The notes under the pieces: model-generated
The model's database searches: none
The model's input: only the letters and a program-made list of their open reading frames with translations
Told to the model about the DNA's origin: nothing
Shown here: piece after piece, positions 14,780-22,477 of the stretch
Layout of the letters: each line of letters begins with the position of its first letter
How positions within the stretch are numbered: position 1 is the first letter of the stretch
NCBI GenBank assembly: GCA_964437505.1
Contig: CAYTGU010000013.1
Location: 1-48,339 of the forward strand
Length of the DNA stretch: 48,339 bases
Source of the DNA: JAHJDO01 sp964437505
Lineage (GTDB): Bacteria; JAHJDO01
Direction: 5' to 3'
Translations under genes and position numbers: made by a program

Positions 14780-16882
14780 ATGAAACATAAATTTATTATC
14801 TTTGAATTATTGGCTCTCTGTTTTTTAATGTTCACTCATCAGTCTTCACTTTCCAATGCTTACTGTTCATCCAATATCCCATGGTGGGATTCTGACTTTA
14901 AATGCAGAAAGACTGTTTATCCACTTTTATGGAAAAAGACCCAACAATCCTCTGGCATAGTATACACAATCTTTACTACTGGTGGTCTTATAAATGATAA
15001 TGGCTCTGACATAAGAGTAATAGATAACTCTGGTAATATTATGCCATATGAATTGATATATTGTGATCCGCTTGGCAAGACAAAGATCATATTTGAGGCT
15101 AAAACCAGTTTTGAAAATTACTATATTTACTTTAATAATCCAAACGCACAACCTATAAACTATAACTGGGATCCTCTACATACAGGACTTTTACTGGAAA
15201 CCAGAAAACTTGGCTCAGGATACTGCAAGAATTGGCGACAAATGAAAAGACTACTGGATAGAAATAAACAGACATATGGAAAAGGATATGTCTCTAACAT
15301 TTTTCAGGGCTACAACCTATTTGGGCAGTCTGAAAGATTTATTAGTATCTACAGCGGACATATATACTGTGCCCAAACAGGCGTGTACTGGTTTGCAACT
15401 GCTTCGGATGATGCTTCTTTTTTATTCATAGATAATAGACTTGTTACACAGTGGCCAGGAGCTCATGGAGCATATAGCGGAGTTTATGGAAAATACAGAG
15501 GAAAAATTCATCTTAAGACAGGCATACACAAGATTGACTATTACCATGCTCAATTCACTGGGGTTACTACCGCTGTAGCAGGATGGAAAAAACCCAAAGA
15601 TAAATACTTTAAACTTATACCTAAAGAAGCATTTTTATCACCCGTTCATACTAATATAACGAATTTTGAGAAGTATGATAATCCTGTAGCAGCTGATTTT
15701 GCATGGAAGCAAGTAAGCAATTATAAAATAGATAAAAATATCTACTCGTGCTTACAATTTTATAATAGATCAGGAGACCAAAAACATGGGAGTCTCTGCA
15801 TCTGGGACTTTGGAGACGGAACAACCAGTAAAAAGACAAATCCTCTACATGTCTACCTTCAACCTGGAGAATATAAAGTTAAACTCAAAATATTAGCAGA
15901 TAAAGTAATTCTTAAAAATGGCAGAGAAATTAGAGGACAAATTAAAAGCATCTCTCCCGCTCTTGAAATTGAAATCCCAAATGGAATATGTTTATTCCCA
16001 GCCAAGGAGGTTCGGTCAATAGAAAAAAACATATCAGACACCTCCAGCCAAAATGCAAGAACAATGGATGTGTTTTTTAATAAAGATGAAGATTATAAAA
16101 AGCGCTCCGAAGAATATATTAAGATTATCTCAGAATATTTGAATAAATGCGATTCTCCAAAAACACTCATGGCAAGTATAGACTTCTTTTTGCAAGTTGA
16201 AGAGGATTCTCTTGTTGCTAAAGCATGTAACTTGTTTATAAAACAATTCAGCAGCCTTGATTCAATTCAAATTGCCAAAGTATATATAGTCTTGGGTGAC
16301 TTTTACGAAAATAGCAAAAAAAATCCCAAACATGCTCTTGAAACATATAAAAAAGTTTTACACACCTGTAATGATAAAAGCACAGTTTTACTCGCAAGGC
16401 GGAAAATGGCAGATATAGTAGCTTTTGACTTTAAAAACTACGACAAAGCCGTTATTGAATATAAAAACATCCTGAAAGAATATGAAAATAAAAAAAATGG
16501 AGAGATAAAACAAATTCTCATCAATCTTGGAGATTCTTATAAGTCCATGGGTGACATTAACAATGCAGCTAAATACTACACCAGGGTATCCAGTAAAAAA
16601 GATACTTATATGCAGGGTTACTATATGCATACAATCTCAAACTATATAAAAAGAAAAAAGATCAGTGAAGCTATGGATAAAATAAAAAAATGGGAAAATC
16701 TGTATCCTATGAGTAAACTAGGATATGGCTCGTTATATAAAGCTGAGTGTTATTATTATAGACAATGCTATTCAGAAGCAATAAAAGAGTTAAATATGTT
16801 GATAAAAATTAATCCTGAAAGCACAATACTCCAAAAAGCAAAATTATTCCTTGCTCGTTGCTACAAAGCTAAAGGGAATTAA
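14780..16882 (+). CDS. Secreted DUF2341-PA14-PKD-TPR multidomain protein
   Basis: 700-residue exported protein with a signal peptide (about 1-27; possible cleavage after L-S-N-A). Domains in order: DUF2341-like beta-sandwich (about 30-120; W-W-D-S-D-F, D-I-R-V-I-D, Y-Y-I-Y-F-N-N-P), PA14-like domain (about 125-290; G-V-Y-W-F-A-T-A-S-D-D-A-S-F-L-F-I-D), PKD domain (about 300-375; W-D-F-G-D-G-T-T), a short beta region (about 375-420) and C-terminal TPRs (about 450-700; A-L-E-T-Y-K-K-V-L, A-V-I-E-Y-K-N-I-L). Adhesive, glycan-binding surface architecture. A longer in-frame start at 14627 is rejected because it overlaps the previous gene by 150 bp and hides the signal peptide. With its neighbour it may form a cell-surface glycan-binding assembly. 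Confidence 0.78.
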   Translation: MKHKFIIFELLALCFLMFTHQSSLSNAYCSSNIPWWDSDFKCRKTVYPLLWKKTQQSSGIVYTIFTTGGLINDNGSDIRVIDNSGNIMPYELIYCDPLGKTKIIFEAKTSFENYYIYFNNPNAQPINYNWDPLHTGLLLETRKLGSGYCKNWRQMKRLLDRNKQTYGKGYVSNIFQGYNLFGQSERFISIYSGHIYCAQTGVYWFATASDDASFLFIDNRLVTQWPGAHGAYSGVYGKYRGKIHLKTGIHKIDYYHAQFTGVTTAVAGWKKPKDKYFKLIPKEAFLSPVHTNITNFEKYDNPVAADFAWKQVSNYKIDKNIYSCLQFYNRSGDQKHGSLCIWDFGDGTTSKKTNPLHVYLQPGEYKVKLKILADKVILKNGREIRGQIKSISPALEIEIPNGICLFPAKEVRSIEKNISDTSSQNARTMDVFFNKDEDYKKRSEEYIKIISEYLNKCDSPKTLMASIDFFLQVEEDSLVAKACNLFIKQFSSLDSIQIAKVYIVLGDFYENSKKNPKHALETYKKVLHTCNDKSTVLLARRKMADIVAFDFKNYDKAVIEYKNILKEYENKKNGEIKQILINLGDSYKSMGDINNAAKYYTRVSSKKDTYMQGYYMHTISNYIKRKKISEAMDKIKKWENLYPMSKLGYGSLYKAECYYYRQCYSEAIKELNMLIKINPESTILQKAKLFLARCYKAKGN

Positions 16883-16887
16883 TATTC

Positions 16888-16916
16888 TTGCTTTTTTTGG
16901 TCCTATATATTAGTAT
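16888..16916 (+). promoter_or_regulatory. Possible promoter for the tRNA-mla-lpt unit
   Basis: TTGCTT at 16888-16893 and TAGTAT at 16911-16916, 17-bp spacing, ending 13 nt before the tRNA-His 5' end. Both boxes are weak matches, and a run of seven T at 16892-16898 could instead end the preceding transcript. Confidence 0.3.
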
Positions 16917-16929
16917 CATTCAGTATCAT

Positions 16930-17007
16930 GGTGGGTGTAGCTCAGTTGGCTAGAGCGTCAGATTGTGATTCTGGATGTCGCGGGTTCGATTCCCGTCACT
17001 CACCCCA
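16930..17007 (+). tRNA. tRNA-His (GTG)
   Basis: Cloverleaf with acceptor stem GTGGGTG/CACTCAC, D-arm from TAGCTCAG, anticodon stem around loop TTGTGAT with GTG at 16965-16967, and T-arm GGGTTCGATTCCC. The extra G at 16930 opposite C73 (17004) is the G-1 identity element of tRNA-His. CCA is encoded (17005-17007). It is the first gene of a unit that continues with tRNA-Arg and mlaE. Confidence 0.95.
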
Positions 17008-17011
17008 ATCT

Positions 17012-17085
17012 GCGCCTGTAGCTCAGCTGGATAGAGCGGCAGACTTCGAATCTGAAGGTCGCCCGTTCGAATCGGGCCAGGCGTA
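17012..17085 (+). tRNA. tRNA-Arg (TCG)
   Basis: Acceptor stem GCGCCTG/CAGGCGT (first pair G-T), D-arm TAGCTCAGCTGG, anticodon loop CTTCGAA with TCG at 17046-17048, T-arm with CCCGTTCGAATCGGG, discriminator A at 17085. The genome continues CCG, so the CCA end must be added. The anticodon stem has one mismatch at its outer pair. It lies 4 bp after tRNA-His and 11 bp before the mlaE start. Confidence 0.93.
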
Positions 17086-17096
17086 CCGAGGAAACA

Positions 17097-17867
17097 ATGA
17101 AGCCAAGTATATATAGTAGAATTGCAGATGCTCTGGATTATACAGGCGAAGTCTTAATATTACTTGCAAAAACTGTATACTGGTGTAAAACCGCATTTAA
17201 AAATCTAAAACCTATTGCAAAACAAATGCTGGAAATGGGCGTTTATACGCTTCCTATCACATCTTTAATGTCTCTTTTTATAGGAATGGTGCTCGCTCTC
17301 CAGACAGGAACTGAACTTTCAAAATATCACATACAGCACCTGATAGGATCAATAGTATCAGCCTCCATGTGTAGGGAAATGGGACCTGTTCTTACCGGAC
17401 TTATAGTTGCAGGAAGAGTTGGCGCATCAATGACAGCAGAACTTGGAACAATGCAGGTGTCTGAGGAGATAGATGCGCTTAAAACACTGGCAATAAATCC
17501 TATCAGATACCTGGTAATGCCCAGATTTCTGGCATGTATAATTATGCTTCCAATTCTAGTTGTATACTCAGATTGCGTAGGCATGGCAGGCGGATTTATT
17601 GTATCCAGATTCCAGATAGGCGTTGATACTAGTACATACTTGGACAGCATTAAAAACTTCTTAACAATGAGAGACATATATAGCGGATTGGTAAAGGCAT
17701 TTGTCTTTGGCATAGTTGTTTCAATAATATCATGTTATCAGGGATTTAGAACCAGAGGCGGAGCTGAAGGCGTTGGTAAATCAACTACTGCCTCTGTTGT
17801 TATTTCGTTTCTATTGATTATAGTGTTTGATTACTTCTTAACCAGAATGTTTTTTCAAAAGAGCTAA
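17097..17867 (+). CDS. mlaE: MlaE/YrbE-family lipid ABC permease
   Basis: 256-residue inner-membrane permease of the MCE/Mla transporter that moves phospholipids between inner and outer membrane. Family motifs: G-M-V-L-A-L-Q (about 63-69), R-E-M-G-P-V-L-T-G-L-I-V-A-G-R-V-G-A (about 94-111), E-L-G-T-M-Q-V-S-E-E-I-D-A-L (about 115-128) and Y-Q-G-F-x-x-x-G-G-A-E-G-V-G near 217-230. The ATG sits 11 bp after tRNA-Arg, and its ribosome site (GAGGA, 17089-17093) lies in the tRNA 3' flank, so tRNA end processing could affect translation. It is followed at 4 bp by the ATPase. Confidence 0.93.
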   Translation: MKPSIYSRIADALDYTGEVLILLAKTVYWCKTAFKNLKPIAKQMLEMGVYTLPITSLMSLFIGMVLALQTGTELSKYHIQHLIGSIVSASMCREMGPVLTGLIVAGRVGASMTAELGTMQVSEEIDALKTLAINPIRYLVMPRFLACIIMLPILVVYSDCVGMAGGFIVSRFQIGVDTSTYLDSIKNFLTMRDIYSGLVKAFVFGIVVSIISCYQGFRTRGGAEGVGKSTTASVVISFLLIIVFDYFLTRMFFQKS

Positions 17868-17871
17868 TAAA

Positions 17872-19005
17872 ATGATAGAAATAGATAATCTGGATGAAAA
17901 AATTAGTTTTAATGAACGCAGAAGATATTCTCGTTTGCCAATTGAAATAAATGTATTAATAAGCACTGAGCTTCCGGAACATACAACCTTTGCACACCAT
18001 GAAGAAAGAAAATCTAAAGATATAAGCGAGGGAGGCATCTGCTTTAAGACCCAGAAACTGATAAAAAAGGATTCTATGATATACCTAAAATTATCTCTTC
18101 CTGATAGTAACAGGGAAGAAATATCTGCAAAAGGTATTGTGCAATGGCAGAGGGCAATAGTGATTTCAAATGGAAAAAAATATTATGAAACTGGTCTGAA
18201 ATTTGCGCAAATAGAGAAAGGTGCAAGGCAAAGAATTGTTGAATTTGTAAAGGCCAAGGAAATAATAATCAACATTGTTGACTTACACAAAAGTTTTGGA
18301 GATGAAAAGGTATTAAAAGGTGTTAATCTTAAAATCAGACGTGGAGAGACTATTGTTATTATTGGATGCAGTGGATGCGGCAAGACCGTACTTCTAAGAC
18401 ATATAATCGGACTTCTGAAATCCGATTCCGGCACAGTAGAAGTGGATGGGGTTGATGTTTTAAAAATTTCGGACAGTGAACTTGATAAGATCAGAAGAAA
18501 ATTCGGCATGCTTTTTCAATCTGCTGCATTACTTAATTCTCTTACTGTTGAAGAAAACATAAAGTTGGGATTACAAGAACATACAAACTTGACTGAAGAA
18601 GACATGAATAAAATAGTCAAAAACAAGCTTGGAATAGTTGGATTAGATGGTACGCAAAAACTGAAACCTGCTGATTTAAGTGGAGGAATGAAAAAGCGAG
18701 TAGGACTTGCAAGAGCAATTAGTATGGATCCTGAAATTATACTCTATGATGAACCCACAACCGGACTTGACCCGGTTAGGGCAGATTCTATTAACAAACT
18801 TATTTTGGAGCTTGAAAATACATTAAATACCACATCAATAGTAATAACTCATGATATGGTCAGCACATATCAGATTGCAGATCGTATAGCAATGTTATAT
18901 AATGGTAAGATTATTCAGGTGGGAACTGTTCAGGAAATCAAGAATACAGATAGTCCAGTTGTCAAACAGTTTACTACAGGAAGTAATGTGGGTCCTATAA
19001 TTTAA
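17872..19005 (+). CDS. mlaF: PilZ-MlaF fusion: c-di-GMP-binding domain on the MCE lipid transporter ATPase
   Basis: 377 residues in two parts. Residues about 14-130 are a PilZ domain with both c-di-GMP motifs: R17-x-x-x-R21 (R-R-Y-S-R) and D50-x-S-x-x-G55 (D-I-S-E-G-G). Residues about 132-377 are an MlaF-type ATPase: Walker A G165-C-S-G-C-G-K-T172, L-S-G-G-M (269-273), Walker B I-L-Y-D-E-P with E294, and H327. All catalytic residues are intact. Usual MlaF is about 250-270 residues, so the extra length is exactly the PilZ part. It pairs with mlaE upstream and the MCE protein downstream. I infer that c-di-GMP controls lipid flux; the direction of the effect is unknown. Confidence 0.88.
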   Translation: MIEIDNLDEKISFNERRRYSRLPIEINVLISTELPEHTTFAHHEERKSKDISEGGICFKTQKLIKKDSMIYLKLSLPDSNREEISAKGIVQWQRAIVISNGKKYYETGLKFAQIEKGARQRIVEFVKAKEIIINIVDLHKSFGDEKVLKGVNLKIRRGETIVIIGCSGCGKTVLLRHIIGLLKSDSGTVEVDGVDVLKISDSELDKIRRKFGMLFQSAALLNSLTVEENIKLGLQEHTNLTEEDMNKIVKNKLGIVGLDGTQKLKPADLSGGMKKRVGLARAISMDPEIILYDEPTTGLDPVRADSINKLILELENTLNTTSIVITHDMVSTYQIADRIAMLYNGKIIQVGTVQEIKNTDSPVVKQFTTGSNVGPII

Positions 19006-19017
19006 GGGAGGTATATT

Positions 19018-20274
19018 TTGAATATTGAGAAGAAGGTCGGTATAGCTTTTTTTATAGGCATTGTATTGCTTATGGCCCTAACCTTCTGGGTAGGGAAAAT
19101 CAGGCTATTTGAAAACGGCTATATAATAAAAGTTAATTTTAGTCAGATAGGTGGTCTCAAAAGAGGAGACACAGTAACATTGGCCGGAATGAAAGTAGGA
19201 CGTGTTGAAGACTTTGACATTAAAGACAATAAAATCCAGGTTTCTTTGTGGATAAAAAAAGAAACAATACTCAGACAAAACTCTATATTCAGCATTAATG
19301 ACGTAAGCCTAATGGGAGGAAAATACGTTGCTATTACAATGGGAACTACAGATAGCCCTGTTCTAAAGCCTGGAAGTATTATTGATGGTGCAGATTCCTA
19401 TCAACTGGATCAGCTCTTTACTAAAGCTGGGGAAATATCAGATAGTATTGGAAAACTTGTGGAAAAGATTGAAAACGGACAAGGAACAGCAGGGAAACTC
19501 TTAACTGACGAAGAACTTTATAAGAATACTTCTGAGTTTATGAAGTCTGCAAAGGAAACGTCTGATAAAGCGCAAAAAATTATTGATGAATTCGAAGGAA
19601 TTGGAACAGAAGTAAAAGAGACAGTTAAAACAATTAAGAAAATTGTAAAAAAAATTGATAAAGGGGAAGGGAGCGTTGGCAAATTGATTCATGATGAACA
19701 GTTGTATAATGATGCCAGGAAAGTCATGAAATCAGCAAAAGCAGCATCTGAAGACGCAAAAGATGTTCTTGGTAAAATGGGTAAAATAAAGACATGGTTG
19801 TGTGGCGAAAGTGTATATTCTGCTAGAGAGGGAGCTTGCAGAAATAAAGGCTATATAAGAATTGAACCTGCTGAGGATAAATATTACCTTATAGGAGCAA
19901 GCAAGCTTGGCACAAGTAATTCAAAAGATGATAGACGCGAAATTGAATATGACGTACAGCTTGCATTAAAATTCTTTGACAATAACCTGACAGTCAGAGG
20001 CGGTCTGATAAACTCAGGCGCAGGGTTGGGAGTAGACTATACGCTTCCTGATAAAAAAACCAGTGTCACAGTTGAAGGGCACAGTGCTGTTTACAGCTCT
20101 CCATTCTTTCTTAGAACAAATCTGAGCTATAAAATATGGGAGGATAAGAGTTATTATGTGATTGCTGGAGCAGAAGATATTCTGGACAGACCGTCATTCA
20201 TAGCAGGTATAAAAATAGAATATAATGACCAAGATCTCAAATATCTTGTTGGCTTAATGGGCGCAGCAAGGTAA
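19018..20274 (+). CDS. mlaD: MCE/MlaD-family lipid-binding protein with C-terminal beta-rich domain
   Basis: 418-residue protein starting with TTG; GGGAGG at 19004-19009 fixes the start. One membrane anchor at about 7-25, an MCE domain at about 37-115 (G-G-L-K-R-G-D-T-V-T-L-A-G-M-K-V-G-R-V), a charged helical or coiled-coil stretch at about 125-255 containing two copies of a G-x-G-(T/S)-x-G-K-L unit followed by L-Y-(K/N) about eight residues later, and a C-terminal region (about 270-418) of alternating polar and apolar strands ending in aromatic-rich segments. MCE rings bind lipids for the Mla ABC complex. The long helix plus beta domain could span the periplasm and contact or insert in the outer membrane (inference). 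Confidence 0.87.
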   Translation: MNIEKKVGIAFFIGIVLLMALTFWVGKIRLFENGYIIKVNFSQIGGLKRGDTVTLAGMKVGRVEDFDIKDNKIQVSLWIKKETILRQNSIFSINDVSLMGGKYVAITMGTTDSPVLKPGSIIDGADSYQLDQLFTKAGEISDSIGKLVEKIENGQGTAGKLLTDEELYKNTSEFMKSAKETSDKAQKIIDEFEGIGTEVKETVKTIKKIVKKIDKGEGSVGKLIHDEQLYNDARKVMKSAKAASEDAKDVLGKMGKIKTWLCGESVYSAREGACRNKGYIRIEPAEDKYYLIGASKLGTSNSKDDRREIEYDVQLALKFFDNNLTVRGGLINSGAGLGVDYTLPDKKTSVTVEGHSAVYSSPFFLRTNLSYKIWEDKSYYVIAGAEDILDRPSFIAGIKIEYNDQDLKYLVGLMGAAR

Positions 20275-20286
20275 CACCCTCCTACT

Positions 20287-21378
20287 ATGCGAATATTAAC
20301 GCGCTATATCCTAAGAGAATTTATAGACCCTTTCTTCTCAAGCCTGTGTGTCTTTACATTTATTCTATTTATGGGTAACATGTTTAGACTGGCAAACATG
20401 CTGGTTAAAGAGCGAATTAGTGTAGTTAGCATATTAAAACTAGCTGTATGTCTTCTCCCTTTTATACTGACTTATACATTGCCGATGGCAATACTCGTTG
20501 CTACTCTTACTTCTATTGGCAGGCTTTCTTCTGACAATGAAATAACCGCTATGAAGGCAAATGGGATAAATCCTTATAAAATAATCATGCCTCCAATCCT
20601 TGCTGTTGCTGTAGTATTGTGTCTAGTCTCTTTTCCGTTAAATAATACAATTGCTCCAAATGCAAATTTTTCTTCAAAAAAATTATTCAAAGAAATCAGC
20701 ATTTTGAATCCTTCAGCTCTTTTGGAAGAAAAAAAGCCGATGAAGATATTTAAAGGATATACCTTTTACGCGGATAAAATTAGAAATAATATTCTATACA
20801 ATGTTGTAATTCACCAGCTAAAACAAGACTCCTCAGTAAGAACAATAACTGCAAAACGGGGACGTTTTATATCCAAGCCAAAGCAGAAGAGTTTAGTGCT
20901 CAAATTAAAAGAGGGGTCTGTTGAGGAATTCAATCCAAAAAATCCGAACGAATATTTTAAATGCTCTTTTAAGATTTACCCTATAGATTTTGGCTCTATT
21001 GCTTACAATATGATTAAATTAAAAAAGAGCGCCATTGAAATGACTTCTAGTGAGTTGAAAAATAAAATTATAAATGCAAAGGCTAGTACAAATAAATTGT
21101 ATGTGGAATTACACAGAAAAACTTCTCTTTCTTTTACATTTATTCCATTTATCCTAATCGGTGTTCCTCTGAGTATTAGATATCGCCGTAGTAGCGAATT
21201 TGCAGCTATAGGCATAGGTATGCCTGTTATTCTTCTTCATTACTTACTAATGATATCAGGATCAATAATAGCGCAAAAAGGCTACATGCCACCTGCTGTA
21301 GCAATGTGGCTGCCAAATATTATAATTGCGGCGACAGGTATATACTTAATTTATAAAACTAGTTACAGTCATAAATAG
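20287..21378 (+). CDS. lptF: LptF/LptG-family LPS export permease, first copy
   Basis: 363-residue YjgP/YjgQ-family permease. Three N-terminal membrane helices (about 15-35, 50-75, 95-120), a periplasmic beta-jellyroll (about 125-265), then three C-terminal helices (about 275-358). The motif L-P-M-A-I-L-V-A-T-L-T-S-I-G-R-L-S-S-D-N-E-I-T-A-M-K is the conserved coupling region. With a second permease next door it would form the LptFG heterodimer, which lifts lipopolysaccharide from the inner membrane using LptB. No LptB gene is visible here. The ATG lies 12 bp after the MCE gene. Confidence 0.88.
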   Translation: MRILTRYILREFIDPFFSSLCVFTFILFMGNMFRLANMLVKERISVVSILKLAVCLLPFILTYTLPMAILVATLTSIGRLSSDNEITAMKANGINPYKIIMPPILAVAVVLCLVSFPLNNTIAPNANFSSKKLFKEISILNPSALLEEKKPMKIFKGYTFYADKIRNNILYNVVIHQLKQDSSVRTITAKRGRFISKPKQKSLVLKLKEGSVEEFNPKNPNEYFKCSFKIYPIDFGSIAYNMIKLKKSAIEMTSSELKNKIINAKASTNKLYVELHRKTSLSFTFIPFILIGVPLSIRYRRSSEFAAIGIGMPVILLHYLLMISGSIIAQKGYMPPAVAMWLPNIIIAATGIYLIYKTSYSHK

Positions 21379-21382
21379 AAAA

Positions 21383-22471
21383 ATGATGAAGGTTATAGAT
21401 CGTTATCTTATAAAAAGCTTTTTGTGTTCATTATTCTACTGCCTAACAGCATTTATATGTCTCTATCTGATAATAGACCTGATAAGCAATACAGATGAAT
21501 TTGTATCAGAAGGCGCAAAATTCATTGATATTGTAAACTATTACAGAAACTTGTTGCCGGATATATATATAAAAATCATGCCAATCTCAACTCTTATAGG
21601 CATAATAATAACCTTGAACTATCTTAATAAACATAACGAGCTAATGACATTGTGGTCTAGTGGAGTAAGCTCTATGAAAATTTTAATGCCATTTTTGTTG
21701 GTTTCTGCAATTATAAGTTTAGTATCTATACCTGTAAGTATGAATATTGCTCCTAAATCAATGTCAAAAGCGCGCTACATATGGAAAGTCAACATTGGTA
21801 AACAATACCAACTTAAAAAGAAAATATGGACTGATTTCGCATTTTTAGATGTAAAAAACAGAATTGTTCATGTAGCCCTTTTTAATGCTAAAGATAAATA
21901 TATGCATAATATTAAAATAACTCAGTATGATAAAAATTATAATATTAAAAATACAACTAATGCTAAAGAGGCAAAATGGATAAATAAGAAATGGATACTT
22001 TTTAACGGGCTTGTCCGTGCATTTGATACAGAAGGTGCTATTATTAAAACTGAAAATTTCGAACAATCAGTATCTGACATCACAGAAACGCCTCGTGATC
22101 TTTTGATTAAACAAGCTGAATTACCGCATCTGGACATAAAGCTTCTAAAACGCCGCATTAAAAGTTTAATAAAAATCAAATGCTACCCATATAGAGAATT
22201 GACAGAGCTGCATTCAAGAATATCGCTTCCATTTTCAAATCTTGTAATGATAATTATCGCTTTTTCTATAATGCTGGTTATGGGCAAAAAGGGGAAAAAG
22301 GAAAGCATAGGAATTGCTCTGAGTATTGGATTTATCTATTATGGTATAGCAATTCCTATTACATTAGCGATTGGAAGAGATGGAACTATTAAGCCCTGGC
22401 TTGCTGCCTGGCTTGCTAATGTTATTTTTACGCTTCTTCATCTAGGAATACTAATTAAGGCAAGAAAATAA
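21383..22471 (+). CDS. lptG: LptF/LptG-family LPS export permease, second copy
   Basis: 362-residue YjgP/YjgQ-family permease with the same 3 TM + jellyroll + 3 TM layout (helices about 13-35, 58-80, 95-120, then 275-295, 305-325, 335-358). The conserved region reads L-N-Y-L-N-K-H-N-E-L-M-T-L-W-S-S-G-V-S. It begins 4 bp after the first permease and ends the plus-strand lipid trafficking unit; the next gene converges from the other strand 6 bp away with no obvious hairpin between. Which of the two is LptF and which LptG is assigned by order only. Confidence 0.86.
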   Translation: MMKVIDRYLIKSFLCSLFYCLTAFICLYLIIDLISNTDEFVSEGAKFIDIVNYYRNLLPDIYIKIMPISTLIGIIITLNYLNKHNELMTLWSSGVSSMKILMPFLLVSAIISLVSIPVSMNIAPKSMSKARYIWKVNIGKQYQLKKKIWTDFAFLDVKNRIVHVALFNAKDKYMHNIKITQYDKNYNIKNTTNAKEAKWINKKWILFNGLVRAFDTEGAIIKTENFEQSVSDITETPRDLLIKQAELPHLDIKLLKRRIKSLIKIKCYPYRELTELHSRISLPFSNLVMIIIAFSIMLVMGKKGKKESIGIALSIGFIYYGIAIPITLAIGRDGTIKPWLAAWLANVIFTLLHLGILIKARK

Positions 22472-22477
22472 GAAGTT

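Noticed and set aside
16928..17116. 62-codon plus-strand reading frame
   Set aside because: It lies across tRNA-His and tRNA-Arg, and its translation is simply the tRNA sequence.
22472..22477. Terminator between the converging lptG and cyclase genes
   Set aside because: Only 6 bp separate the genes and no stem-loop with a T-tract is visible on either side.
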